Positions 12,459-25,156 of a stretch of 60,000 nt of DNA are shown piece by piece. A program made the position numbers and the translations under genes. This stretch comes from Antedon mediterranea. Taxonomy: Eukaryota > Echinodermata > Crinoidea > Comatulida > Antedonidae. How positions within the stretch are numbered: position 1 is the stretch's first letter; the number at the start of each line of letters is the position of its first letter. The DNA lies in assembly GCF_964355755.1 (NCBI RefSeq), contig NC_092676.1, positions 27,574,288-27,634,287 of the forward strand, written 5' to 3'. The notes under the pieces are model-generated. The model did not search any database and had not been told where the DNA came from. It was given only the letters and a program-made list of their open reading frames with translations.

Positions 12459-12904
12459 TGTACTGTATGAGGTGGGAAGATCGGTGTAAGGAAGGAGATT
12501 GGGTATGATAAAAGCGGAGTGGGGTATGAGAATGGGGAAGATCAGTGTAAGGAAGGTGATGGTGTATGAGAAAGCAGAGTGGGGTACGAGAAAGGGGAAG
12601 ATCAGTGTAAGAAAGGAGATGGGGTATGAAAAAGCAGAGTGGGGTATGAGAAAGGGGAAGATCAGTGTAAGAAAGGAGATGAGGTATGAGAAAGCAGAGT
12701 GGGGTACGAGAAAGGGGAAGATCAGTGTAAGAAAGGAGATGGGGTATGAGAAAGCAGAGTGGGGTACGAGAAAGGGGAAGATCAGTGTAAGAAAGGAGAT
12801 GAAGTATGAGAAAGCAGAGTGGAGTATGAGAAAGCAGAGTGGGGTACGAGAAAGGGGAAGATCAGTGTAAGAAAGGAGATGGGGTATGAGAAAGCAGAGT
12901 GGGG
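12459..12904 (+). repeat. 60-bp purine-rich tandem array, about 7 copies
   Basis: The period is exactly 60 bp between 12540 and 12800 (GAAGATCAGTGTAAG recurs every 60 bases). A 24-bp partial duplication near 12815-12840 shifts the last unit. It is nearly all G/A on the plus strand. The open frame across it (12499-12870, repeating ISVRKEMGYEKAEWG) arises because 60 is a multiple of three; I do not regard it as a gene. Confidence 0.9.
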
Positions 12905-13281
12905 TTCAAGAGAGTGTTTTGTTCAAATACTACACAAAAACATGCAAACACATATTGGCTCACTAGATAAGTGGGCGTGGTCACCAAGTTTATTTTAAGG
13001 TCTTGTATAGTTATTCCGAGACTCAATATTAGTAAAAAGATTATATTTTGGCACATGGCGTTTCATATGTATACTACTTGAGCTTGTAGTTTTCAGACAA
13101 AAATCGAAAAGCTGACTGGTGAACTAACAAAACTAGACAATAACACAATTGGGGCCAGTATAAATTTCTACTAAAGTAAAATTACCCTTAAGAATACACC
13201 CTCTGTTCATATGCCACCACCCACCCTATTTTTGATACTTCAACCTTAATATTTGTGCAACAGCTTTAGTATATTAATGTA

Positions 13282-14216
13282 CCGTATTTTCCGGAGTATA
13301 GGTCGAGACTTTGTGGGAAAATTTTAATTGCAAAATCGGGGGGTCGACTTATACTCCGACCATGCGATTTTTGAAAAAAATCAAGCCGAAAAAATTCGTT
13401 CAAAAGCCGTCAGCTGTCAAGGCCTAGCAAGGTCAGTGGCCTATCATCAATCACTCACAGGAGTTTTCAATTTAATAATACCTACATTGTACAAAATAAT
13501 ACAACTCCAACAAGTACTGGTACAAGTACTATTAATATATAACAAAGATTAATTTTGATGTTTATATTACGCTTTTATTAAAATAATTAAGAATAAATAG
13601 TTTTCGTTTGTGTTTCATATGCTTCGTATTCACTCGCGAAAACATCGTAACACACACCACAAAACGAACTACACGATGTTGGAATGTCCATGCAGCATGT
13701 TTGTTATTGCGCGATATTTTCATCTATACACATGCGCAGTTTGTTTGTTTGTTCGTAATTACAATTACTGCGCATGTCTATTCATAAAATAAATTCTCCT
13801 CAGTCCGGCGCGTGTACATTTACAGATAACGCGATTTACAACTACTCGCCTGTACAATAATAAGCCTCCCAACGAAAAACTCGTTTTAATTTATTCGAGT
13901 GACGCGAAAAAACATCGCTGATGGCAAGTACTGTAACGCTACATCGCTGTCATTTATTATAGGCTGGCGAAGACGGCGGCGAAGCCGTTGTGATTACGTC
14001 CGTCCGATATTGATTAGGCCTACACTTTAATAATTGTATAAACAAACAACCACATTTCATACATTTCTAGCCTTCTTTGAACTTTAAAGTAAGTTGTGTT
14101 ATTAGCCGATTTTGGGGGTCGACTTATATTCAGGTCATACCAAAATCAACGATATTCTAGGTCAAAGTTGGGGGTCGACTTATACTTGGGGTCGACCTAT
14201 ACTCCGGAAAATACGG
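13282..14216 (+). mobile_element. Family B element related to family A (935 bp)
   Basis: Inverted ends CCGTATTTTCCGGAGTATA, flanked by TA at 13280-13281 and 14217-14218. GGGGGTCGACTTATA recurs near both ends (13339, 14114, 14170), as the subterminal repeats do in family A. CpG-rich interior, no convincing transposase frame. It shares the pattern CCGTAT-TT-CGG-GTATA with family A, so the two are likely sister non-autonomous families. Confidence 0.8.
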
Positions 14217-15291
14217 TAATGTTGATTGATACAATCATCTGGAGGATGATACAACAATGTCTATTTTATGCAAAATTCAAAACATAAATTAAGGAATTAT
14301 CTACTGTAGTCATCAGTTTGCTGACCTCTGTATCAGAATACTGATTAGCCTAATGATGATGAAACCAAGGAGATGTTAATCGGGGAATAATTACTGTGGG
14401 ATGATGGGAGAAGGCAATTTAGTTGCATTAAAACTACTTGGAAAATAAAACAACATTCATCTATCGTAGTAGTCTTGTTTAAAAAAAATAAAAACTGAAA
14501 CTAAAACATTTGCCAAGGTTGATTTGGAACATTAATACTTCATTAAAATCCTTTTTAATTTTAGACCTTATTTATTTTAATTAGAATGCATTGAATAAGA
14601 AAATATATAACATAATTGATTATTTGATAATAATATTCATGACTTTTAAATCTAGAAAATGTTTCTGTGCATCCCGCGACAAATTTAAAATGAACCCTTG
14701 CTCATTTCACGATTTTGTGTCGCATCCCCACCAGCGCAGAGTTGTATAAAGACAATACAAGGAACCTAAGACGTCAATGCACAAAGTTTACAAATATAAA
14801 CAATTACCAGTTAATATTTTTTTAATAATAAATAATCTACCATGATATTTATAAAGATAATAAATCACCTAAGTTATTTCTATATTTATACTATACTACT
14901 ATGCCTGTGCAGAAACTATGAAATATATACAGTATAATAAAATGCGAAAAATAATATTAAATGTTGACAAGGGTGCTAAAACTAACCAGGCGGGATTACA
15001 CGGTTCAGTACATTCTACATTAATTTTCTTTTTATATTCGCTAAACATTATTATTTATCTTAACAGAAATTCAGATCACAAATTTGTCTTAGTTTATCCA
15101 TAAAATTGCAATTTTAAAGAAACAAATTTGATATTATCAGAATACTAAAAGTATTAATATGTAACAGAGTTGATCTTTTAGTCAAAAGTGGCTTTGTGTA
15201 ATGTAGCATAAATTATCGGTTGTCCGTTGTCGTTCAGAAATACCTGGTCAAATATTTGCTCTGTCCTTCCCTGCATGTGAGGCTAATACTT

Positions 15292-15530
15292 CGTCTTTTG
15301 ATGCTTAATCAATAGATGTGCATCATTTTAATACATGTTGTGAAAATATAAATGGCATATTATTATTATTATATTATTAGTGGTATTTTAGTGACATGGG
15401 ATTTTTGTCTTTTGATGGTGAAGTATCACTAGATGTCCATCACTTCTATCTATACATTTTGTGAAATATAAATGGCATTTTATCATTATTATTATTAGTT
15501 GTATTCTAATTTTTAGTGACATTTGATTTT
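15292..15530 (+). repeat. Diverged ~115-bp tandem duplication
   Basis: Two diverged units share TCTTTTGATG, ATAGATGTGCATCA / CTAGATGTCCATCA, GTGAAA-ATATAAATGGCAT and an ATT run. Non-coding. Confidence 0.6.
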
Positions 15531-18409
15531 CTAACACTGATTTTGCAAATTTTATTCTTACAATTACATTTTATTTGCCATTGTATTCATGTTTAAATTA
15601 AATTTCAAATCAAGCATGTAAAAGACGATATGTTAAAATTAATATGACCTAGCGAGTGAGATAGGCCGACAAGTGTATATTCCTCAATTGAACATAATTA
15701 GCAACTTATGCCGCGTAGCAGTGCAGATTAGAAACTTGAATTATGCAAATGATATGCTAATTTGTGAGAATACAAATCTTGCACATGGGATGGTAAATGG
15801 CATATCATGATGAGCAGTCAAGCACTGTATCTATCCATGTTTAGTAGGTGTCTGTGGCATATTGTATTGAAACCGATTTTTTAAATGATATGTACATGTA
15901 CTGTACAACCTAGATTGAATTAATGCAAATGATATGTTAATGTATGTAAATGTTATGTAACTACCTGCTCTTCTTGTTTAATTATTGAGGTAATTGATTA
16001 CTTTAGGCCCGTGATAGTATGCATGGGTAATTCGTTCCCTGGTACACTCACGTTCAAAGCTAAGTAGTAGAGTATCATTGATTTTGTAGTTGGTAAACTG
16101 TACTGCGTTATTCTATCTCAATGTTGTATGTTGTTTAAGTAACGGTAAGTGCCAAATTTCGTATCTTGCCATTTTGTCGTAAATTTGAAATTTGAATAAA
16201 TGATATTTAATGTCTAGGTTAAATGATCAAATTTCAAGTATAGAGTTGTTATTATACATACACAGTATGATTTAGAAATTTGGACTTTTTAATATGCATA
16301 ATACAGTAGGTAGACAATATGTATTAAAAATACATGTAGGGTCAACACCGTAGTCGGTCTATTTAGGGTTCGGATCTAGCTTGGAATGATATCCTGATAT
16401 CTGAAGCTAAATTAATTATTAAATGTTCACTAGAAAGAATAGTATTAATTTATTACATTTACACCCCCCAATTTAGGATTATGAAATTCTATTTTTTGTA
16501 ATTGTTTACTCAGTTATATTACTTATTAGTAATAAATACAATCAAAATGAGTGTAGTAATTTTAACATTATAGCCATATCACTTTTTAGAATTTCATGGA
16601 TTTTTTAAAACTGTCACGACACAATGTGATACCTACTGGTATACAGAAATTTAGATTAAAGATACAGTTTATGTACAGCCAGAAATAGAGAGTGCATTGA
16701 AATGGTTCACAATCTGTTTATTATCAAAGTACAGGAGTGCTAGAATGCCAGATTATTACATGGCGACCTCTCGCACAGTGAGACAGTCAGTTGACTGACT
16801 GACCATTCCACAGTTATTGTTGCTAGCTGAGATATTATCTCACTTTACTTTACCTAGGTCACTGTCATAAATTAGCTAGCAGAGCTGGTAAAGGCAGTCA
16901 TTCACTAGGCTTTGACCAGGTGAGGCTGCCGCCAAGCAGCCGGCCCGGCCGGCTCATGTCATCTGCTCAGTAGTCATGCCCAGTTGGGTGTATTGGTAAG
17001 TGTTAGTTTGTTCATTTAGCAGCTTAGATGTTCACGATACACTATGATTATTTTTTCTGTTTTAAACATAAAAAGCTTGGTATTAATTGTTAATGGTTTA
17101 GAATTATTCAAAAGTAAATTTCAACCTTAATAGTCGTTACAATTTAATTTATTTTGCATCGTGTTCTAAAGAAATGAAAAAAATTAAATGCTTTAGTTGA
17201 ATAATTGAAAATTACTTTATTAATTTGGCTGGTTCTAGGTACAGATTCATCAGAATTTCTGCATGCAAATATATGATCAAGCCATTTTCAACGACCTTTT
17301 ACATTGCATTGCAGCGTATAAAAGATAAGACATATCCAATTGACAATTGAAGAATCGGCAGGAGTTGCCTTCAAGGCTCAAAATAATAATAATTATTAGA
17401 AGAAATAATTTGTAGAGAATAATAAGGACACATTAGACAGTTTGTAGATATTAATCCAAGCTTGAGGCATTTTTCAAATGACAATCATGATTGCAACTAC
17501 TCGCTGCAAACACTGTATCTCTGCCATTTCTCAACGTTGTTTGCTACTACTATACCTATTCGTTGTCAATTAGAAAATACCTAATCAAAAGCGTGTTGTA
17601 ATTGAATAATTATTAACTATCTTTCACTGTTGATCAATTGAAGAATAGAAAATAGAACAGGAAGTGTGTGTGTGATTATTAAAGTGTACTACATGTTTTC
17701 ATTTCTGTCTTGATATTAGTAATGTGCTCACGATCTACGATGCTGATTATACCCTTGTTAAGTTTACTATTCATTAGCCCATGTGATTTACTGTACTGTA
17801 TACTAGATAATAAATGTTGATCACTACACACGACGGTGAGAAATTCCAAGAACAATACATTTTTCAGAACCGATTCTTATGCTGTTTTATCTGGGCCACC
17901 GTATTTCGTAAAATTTGCGCCGCACCTTTAGGCAGTTACAGAATTTCCAACCACTTTTATTCAAATCTCATCAGTGATATCATGGTGATATACATCTTTC
18001 GAAAGAAAGTTATAAACCTACTGTATTATAGTTATATTTGTACATGCAAATTTCATTACATCAAGTGTGACAGTGATTTAAACAAAAACACCAAGACAAT
18101 TGTGTTAACTTTTACTAGTGACAGTAGAATAAATAAAAGATAATAATGATTCCCTTTTATACTGAATCATTTCTACTAATAATATTCTAGGTCAGGGCTG
18201 AGTACGTTGAAGCGTTTAATAATTCAATACAATACAAGTGAGATGAACACCGACTGCTAATATACATACTGCTCTAATATGACAGATATGCACGAATAGT
18301 AATAATATGCCATAAGTTAGTATTTGGTACATAGTCTTGACAGACCCCTTATTTTTGTATTGCTGGATCACATAGTGCTTTGAACTGGTGTAGTTATACT
18401 TATATTATA

Positions 18410-18594
18410 GGATCTGTCTACACTATCAAACTAGTTTGACAAAAGTGTGATGTGCTCAAATATGGTGTTGATTTGCACAAATATGGTGGTGATATGCCCA
18501 AATATGGTAATGATATGCCCAAATATGGTAGAGATATGACATCACACATCACATTCTTTTTTTCACATAATGTTTGATAGTGTAGACATAGCTT
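18410..18594 (+). mobile_element. MITE-1 copy 3
   Basis: Ends GGATCTGTCTACACTATCAA and GATAGTGTAGACATAGCTT, flanked by TA (18408-18409, 18595-18596). It carries four consecutive ~18-bp ATATGGTGGTGATATGCCCA units, more than most copies. Confidence 0.88.
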
Positions 18595-19740
18595 TACTAC
18601 AGTAAGTTTATCCTTTATATTATTCTTGCTATAAATAGTGAAATAATAATTTAAAAAAAAATATTAATTTGAATATTATGCTGTCACTGTACAATAAACC
18701 CATTAAATTCAGGAAAAAGAAGAGAAAATGTAATAGAAAAATAGCTAAAATGGTCAAAAGAATGACTGAGTTTAACTGTGTTGACACCCATTAATATTTT
18801 AAGGAGTTTTCTATCTTGGCCACTATCACCTGTTTTGACAGTCAATCAATAATTATAGTGCAAGAATTGTTTAGTTCTCTGACAGATCTCATTGCACTTT
18901 AGGCCTGTCCAGTATGTTTCATCTATTTCTCAACGAATGACCTAATTCAGTAAAATCTTTCGGATGCTATACCACTTGCGTGTGCGTGTTGACGTACACT
19001 TTGACAGTCATTTTTTTTCTACCGGATAAAGCAGTAAGTTTTAGAAATATAAATCTGTTCTATTGTACTGTAGTTACATTATGTCAATCAAATATCTCAT
19101 ATGCTCTTCAAGTTGTCATTCTAAATTATTCTAATTTCTATTTTGGTTGGGAAGGATCCCTTAAATCCCCAACCACACATTGGTAAAAATGTAAAAAAAA
19201 AATAAATAAAAAAAATAAACAATCACATCTTTTTTCCTTTCTAATTAACAATAAAACTTGAAAAGAAATGGATTGTTTTCAGTTTGATCAAGACCATGAT
19301 TAAAAAAGAAATGTTTTAAAAAATCAGCCAATTTTTACTTTTGACTGTTTAACTGCCATTAAAATGCTGACCTCTTGACCTCTGTAAATTATTGAGTATC
19401 AAGTTGTTTTTGTACAGTACTGTGATTGCCATCATACTATAATGCTATGTTTGTGCACAACAGGATTTTAAACCATGAATTGAAATACCTTGTGCAATAC
19501 CTATTTCGTGGCTGTATAGCAAGTCTTGGTGTATGCAGTGTGTGTATCTTGTATTAGGTATCCCAATGAAAGCGCACAGAGGGGTATCACTTTTGAAATA
19601 TTGACGAAATTCGAAAAAGTAGTATGACTTTGATGTTAAATAAATCGTATTCAATCTTAATTAATACTTACAAAATTTATATTGTTTGAAAGTACTTGTT
19701 TTAATCTATGTATAAGTGTGTTTATAATTAAAATTAATGA

Positions 19741-20640
19741 ATTAGTTGCCGAGAAAATGCGATTTTAAAACGGTTCTAAAATCCCGTCGAGCCGATTTCC
19801 GCGCGTTGAAAACCTCATCGGAAAATCCCCATCAGTTTTCAAAACACGATCGCACGATTACCATTGGAGCTAGCGGATTAATTTTTGTTGTATGTTATCA
19901 GGCTTTAAATAAGCTTTAATTTGATACGAAAATCGTCTTCTATAAATAGGTTTTTCGTAACGAAAAGTCAATTTTTGTGACAAAAATCCAATTTTGATTC
20001 ACCGTTTATGGAAAAATATTATGGATTTTGGTATTAAATTATAGCTAAATCTACATTGAAATCGATAAAACATAGTTTACAAACGTATTGTGCATGGTAA
20101 TTGTGCGAACTACATTTTAAAATGGTGCATGAGGCGTAAATCCCGTTCAAAATTTTAAAGATCCAACCATTATAATCCGGTGAATATTGTAGTGAGTAAA
20201 ATATTGTACTCTAAAATACGCGGGTGTTTGTTGTGGCGTTTTCCGTTAAATACATTAATGCACCCTATCAGCGAATGGTACGTTCCATATTTTGAACACG
20301 TTGTTTAGTTTTCCTCGCTCGAGTTCGACCGGCTCGACGCGAGATGTGTGACAGCAGCGATGTCGGAGATTGACATGTCCTTTTCCGTCGTAGAATATCT
20401 GGTTTTACACATTAATTTAACAACTTAAAATTGATGTAATGTGCGGAAGATTTATTATGCAAGTATACAATGCAAATGCGTTAGATTAAAATGTACCGAG
20501 GAAATTTATTAAGCTAATTTACCAACGTTACATTTGACTCTGTATACGGCGGCCGAAAGTCATTAACTGCGACCGAAATACTTTAACGGGAGCGACTACT
20601 GATCGCGAGTAAGCCGTGACTTGGCCTAAACTTTAGCTCC
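19741..20640. other. CpG-rich block inside intron 1, unassigned
   Basis: The stretch has many more CG dinucleotides than the intron around it (for example 19785-19810, 20320-20345, 20545-20610). No long open frame, no clean terminal repeats and no tandem structure were found. It could be a decayed transposon, an alternative promoter or an enhancer. GTCGAGCCG at 19787 and CGGCTCGAC at 20330 are inverted, but the match is too short to call ends. Confidence 0.3.
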
Positions 20641-23600
20641 GTATTTCAATTTAATAACGTAATAATACGAAAAGAAAACAATTTTTATAATGTTATATAT
20701 ACTATTCAGGTAAACAATTAATTGTTTTAATTAACATTGATTATTTTAAATGAGTTTATTTTGACCCATATTGTGCGTTTGCCTTAAAAGAGCATATCTT
20801 ACTTAGCAGCCCGGCTTAGATTTGGTGTCATAATCATATGGGCCTAAAATCTTGTTTTACGTATTCAAAAGTTATAAATAATAGTATTTATGATTGAAAT
20901 TATAAATATAAAGTATATTAAAATATTCTAATAATTATACTTACCGAAAATTAGTGTAAAAGAAAGGAAACAGTACATCACACCGTTTTTAACATACTTT
21001 TTCATTTTTTTTTTTATAATTTTAAATTTCACCATTAAAAAAATTTTTTTTTTCATATACACATCTAAAATATATTTATTAATGAAATATACACTACATT
21101 CTAACAAGTACAAAAAAAATTAAATGAATTAGTACAGTAGTTCAAAAGTTACAGATCATTGAAAAATTGCAGTTTTTTCATTTTTTAGGGAATTCCAGCA
21201 AAAATGGGCGTTAAATGCTTTCCTACCACTTTGCGGACCAATAATTTAAAAAATAGGTTTCGTTGAGGCTCCAAAAAAAATAGAGTTGTACAACTCTGTG
21301 ATATCTATAGGTTTAACAAAATTCAAAACTTTTAACTAATTATTGTAAAAGTTATAACCTTTTAAAAATGCTTCCAATTTCAACTGCAAAAAACACAATT
21401 TTTAGGCAAAAAATCGTATATTTTTTTACCACTTTAAATAACCATAACTTTAGAACGGGTAATCGGATTTCAATCATTTAAATTGCAAAATGGTAATTAC
21501 ATTAAGTTCTTTATGGTTAACTGAAAGAAAATGTAAAAAAATTAATCTGAATTTTTTCATTGGGATACCTACTTGTATACTACATGGGAAAAAAGGAAAA
21601 ATCTTTGCTAAGGTATTCTACAAAATACAATACACATACAGTAGATGCATATACCTTGACAATGTTTAAAATAAATTGGTAAACTTAGAACATTATACAG
21701 GGTCACTTTGCATATTATAGCATACTTACCCGAAAGGTCATATAAGGGTCATATGACCTCTCTGTCACAGAGAGCTGGAAAGTATAGAGAAGCTATGTGC
21801 AGTAAAAAGTGATATAAACAGTACGATTTGACATCTGATCTAGAAAGGAATGTGCAAATTATCACATGTTCTTTTTAGTACATGGTTTATCTTTAGTCTA
21901 GTCTAGTAGTAATTTCTACAGTTTAGTCAGATACAGATTCCTTTTATTATGCAGTATAATGGAAACTACAGTGCTCATATCTTGACTTGCCTTAACTAAA
22001 TATAAAGGAAAAAAAGAACTATCTATTACAAATCTTTTATTATAATTTCATATCCCAGCTGGGTAGAACGAGTTATCCACGAGTAGATTGTTAGTTAATT
22101 TTTAATAATGAAAAATCAAGCCCTCAAAATGAATGTCGGTAATATTTATATGTAAATATCGGTTGATGGCTGTAAGTTATTATTTTTATTGTCAAATTAT
22201 CACTAAAGAAATATCAGACTAAATTATTTATATCGGTGTTAAATTATTTTTTTGTTTGTTAATTCCTACGGTTTAAACAAAGCCTATCGTATCTTTCCTC
22301 GTATCATTCTCGTGGGTATTTATGCGTAGAGATGCCTTGTGTGCCGTGGTATTGACGGAGAAGATTACGTTCTGCCATTGTATCAGTACATTGGTATGTT
22401 AGAATCTTCAATGTTTTCCAGTAGGCATGGCGATAGAGGATCATAATCATTTCTATAATTATCAGGTTTACACAGAAATGTTTAAACTGATAATTATGTT
22501 GTTTACACAGAAGGTCATAGTTCAAGCTCCCAAATTTATGCTAATATTATCTCTTGTCCTCTCATTTGTCGCATCTGAAAGTTACTCTCTGCTGAATTTC
22601 GGATTAATTTTGAACTATTAAAGGGACCCATGCATAAGGATTGTCCTGTTCTACTTGATAAAATCTGTTAAAATATCTCGTTTGTTCATGGCAATTTCTC
22701 CTCTGAATAGGAGGGGTTTAATGTAATGTAGTATGAAATTATATTTGTAGTCAGGTGCCTTGTAAACACTCCTGTTTTTGCTGGAAAACTCTCACTTTTT
22801 AACCTCCCCATCCCCCTTATCTTTAGTATTGCGTACAGTAATTTATGGTATGTTAATGAATTATATTATCTTTCAAGTGAGCTCATTAGTTAATGTAGTT
22901 CTCCTTTTCAGTATTAAAGCTTGAGGTTAATCAGATAAGCAAGTATTTCCTGACATTCATGATCATCATCATAATTTATTTAAGATTCCAGAAGGTTAAT
23001 TAGTTTGATATTTGCAGTTGGCTAATTACTTGCAGTTTGTTAATTAATTAATGACGGTGAATTAATTATTAAGAAATGGCTTTCTTCATTTTATGTTTGT
23101 CATATGTGCGATGATGTCATAAAAGTAAAAGTCATAATATCGACTTGGTTATAAGGTTCATTATTCATAAGAATGGTTAGTGTTTACAGTAGGACTACAG
23201 CATTGAATTACACTGCTGCAGTTGATTGCATACCTCAAAACAGTCAGCCAGTCACTCAGTCAACTGATATAGGCCTATCAAGCCGTAGCGGCCGGCTTCA
23301 TTAACATTTTCAACTGGACAAGGTGTGTCTGTCCACTAGTACTCAACAAGTTCTAGGCTTAATATTACCTGTAAGTTTCTATCATTGTTTATAAGATTGA
23401 GAATCAGGAAGCTAGCTGTAGGATCTGGGATTGCTAGGCCAAGCCTTTCTTTTTTGTTCATCCACTTTTGACCCTTTAGTTCATATACTGACTGTAGTTG
23501 TATGTCCTGGTTTGACTACAAAGGCAGTGAGTGAAAAACTCTATTTAGTTCTGTCTCAAGCAATCCTTTTATTTGATATCAGACGTGCAACCATACTTAT

Positions 23601-23689
23601 TTTTGTGTTTGTGCGATGGATTAAAAAAAGGTATTTTATTATGCAAAGGCTGGTATTTGATAAATGTATTAATTAGAGGTGCAGATAAC

Positions 23690-24040
23690 TAATGATGGAA
23701 ATGATCTATTGGAGTAAAGGAATTGTACCAAAAATAAGGTGTGTACATGTAGATATAATTTAGATTTGGTAAGTAATAACACTTCTTCAAACCACACATG
23801 TATCTAGTACTAGTACAGTTTAGTACAGTTATGTACAGTAAGTACTGGTATTTTGTACATTGTCATTTCATAAATTATGGAAACAATCTATTGGAGAATG
23901 GAATTGTACCAAAAATAAGGTTTGTATTGTAGATATAATTTAGATTGAGTAAGCAACACACCTTCCCCTTCAAACCACATGTACTCAGACTTATGTACTG
24001 TATAGTAGTAGTAGTAATATTATCAATTCATAAATTTTCT
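23690..24040 (+). repeat. ~180-bp tandem duplication
   Basis: Two units share GGAATTGTACCAAAAATAAG, GTAGATATAATTTAGATT and TTCAAACCACA. Non-coding. Confidence 0.75.
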
Positions 24041-24059
24041 ACTATTTTTTGAATCAATA

Positions 24060-24160
24060 TCAACCTGTTTGTGTGAAACAATTTTTTGAGGCCCACCTGA
24101 ATATATGTATTTAGAATTCAAGTGTTCTTTAAATAAAAGCAATCAATCAACCTATTATAT
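24060..24160 (+). mobile_element. Possible LINE 3' tail
   Basis: GAATTCAAGTGTTCTTTAAA is followed by TAAAAG and a short CAATCAAT run. Similar endings occur at 24380-24400 and 35570-35596 (AATAAATCGATCTATCAATC). Tail-like only; no coding remnant. Confidence 0.3.
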
Positions 24161-24639
24161 AGTTGACCTCTTGTTCCTGGTACAGCATTCATACTATTCA
24201 CAAATATTACTGACACAAACATATTTTTCACAGTATATGAAATCACTGAATTAAACATTGAAATATTATACTGTACATTCTTCCTGTTCTATAAATTATA
24301 AGACACATTTGCAAAACTTCTAGGACATTCTTGGATAACTCAGATTTTGAAGTGCCTCAAAATCAAAGGCCGGAGTAGGATGCCCGATTCAATCAATCAA
24401 TATATAACTTTTGCTTAAAACCATGTTCAACTTTAGGCCGTTGCCAATATACAGTAATCTCCCTAAACAATGCTACTTTTAATACTTACAATATTATATG
24501 TTTTCATCTTTTCCATTGATTGTAAACCTCTAACTAAACTTTCCAGTATTTTATTATTCAACTTCTGTTTCCAATAATAGTCAATATAAACAATTAATTT
24601 TTATTTTTATCATTACTGTAAATAATCATTGTATATATT

Positions 24640-24777
24640 TTATAATTTATATTTATATTGGTCTTGTTTTTTTTGTTTGTAAAAATCTACTGTAATATTA
24701 TACCTTATTGTGGTTACCATTATAAAAAATGTACGATTGATTGAATAAAGTTCACAAAGTTCAAAAAAAAAAAAAAA
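24640..24777 (+). mobile_element. Retroelement 3' end with poly(A)
   Basis: An AATAAA at 24744-24749 precedes 15 As at 24763-24777. This is the signature of a retrotransposed 3' end (LINE or processed copy). The upstream sequence is AT-rich, with no recognisable protein. Confidence 0.5.
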
Positions 24778-24974
24778 TACTAAAATAGTAGAATGGCCGG
24801 GTACACACCTTTTAGGACTGTGAAATACCTTACGGCTATTAATCAAATTGTGCCACATTTATGCAAAAAAGAAAATAATTTTTGTGAACAACTTGGGTTC
24901 TCTGGTGTTATCAGCATTTTTCTAAGTTTTAAAAATGTCATAAAAATACATCCTTACTGTACTATTTGTCAAAT

Positions 24975-25156
24975 AGCCAAGCAGAAGCGGCCGTTTACTT
25001 CACCAACAATATAGGCATAGGTTCAAGGTCGACTAGCTCCTACAGCAGTTCTGGTGGTAGAACAAGTTTTTGGATAAAGACTATATACAAACTGTAGGTC
25101 CAGTATACACAGTAGACCAGGCAAGTAGGGGGTTACCCCAGTGAACTGGTTCACAA
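24975..25156 (+). mobile_element. tRNA-derived SINE, copy 1 (5'-truncated, internally deleted)
   Basis: It matches the SINE at 53911-54150 in the opposite orientation: a GTTTACT..CCAACAA segment, box-B-like GGTTCAAGGTC (25020-25030), GTTCTGGTGGTAGAACAAG, GGATAAAGACTATA, GTAGGTCCAGTATAC, and the end GGGGGTTACCCCAGTGAACT then GGTTCACAA. It lacks the ~45-bp TTTAAAGAACCCA segment present in the other copy. Box A is missing or too decayed to read. Confidence 0.7.

Noticed and set aside
12499-12870. 123-codon open frame with repeating peptide
   Set aside because: It exists only because the 60-bp array has a period divisible by three; there is no start context, splice context or family resemblance.
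24793-25014. Frame ending HPYCTICQIAKQKRPFTSP, reminiscent of a retroelement zinc-binding motif
   Set aside because: The resemblance is limited to about 18 residues, the rest is unlike any integrase, and its end overlaps the SINE sequence. Probably chance.
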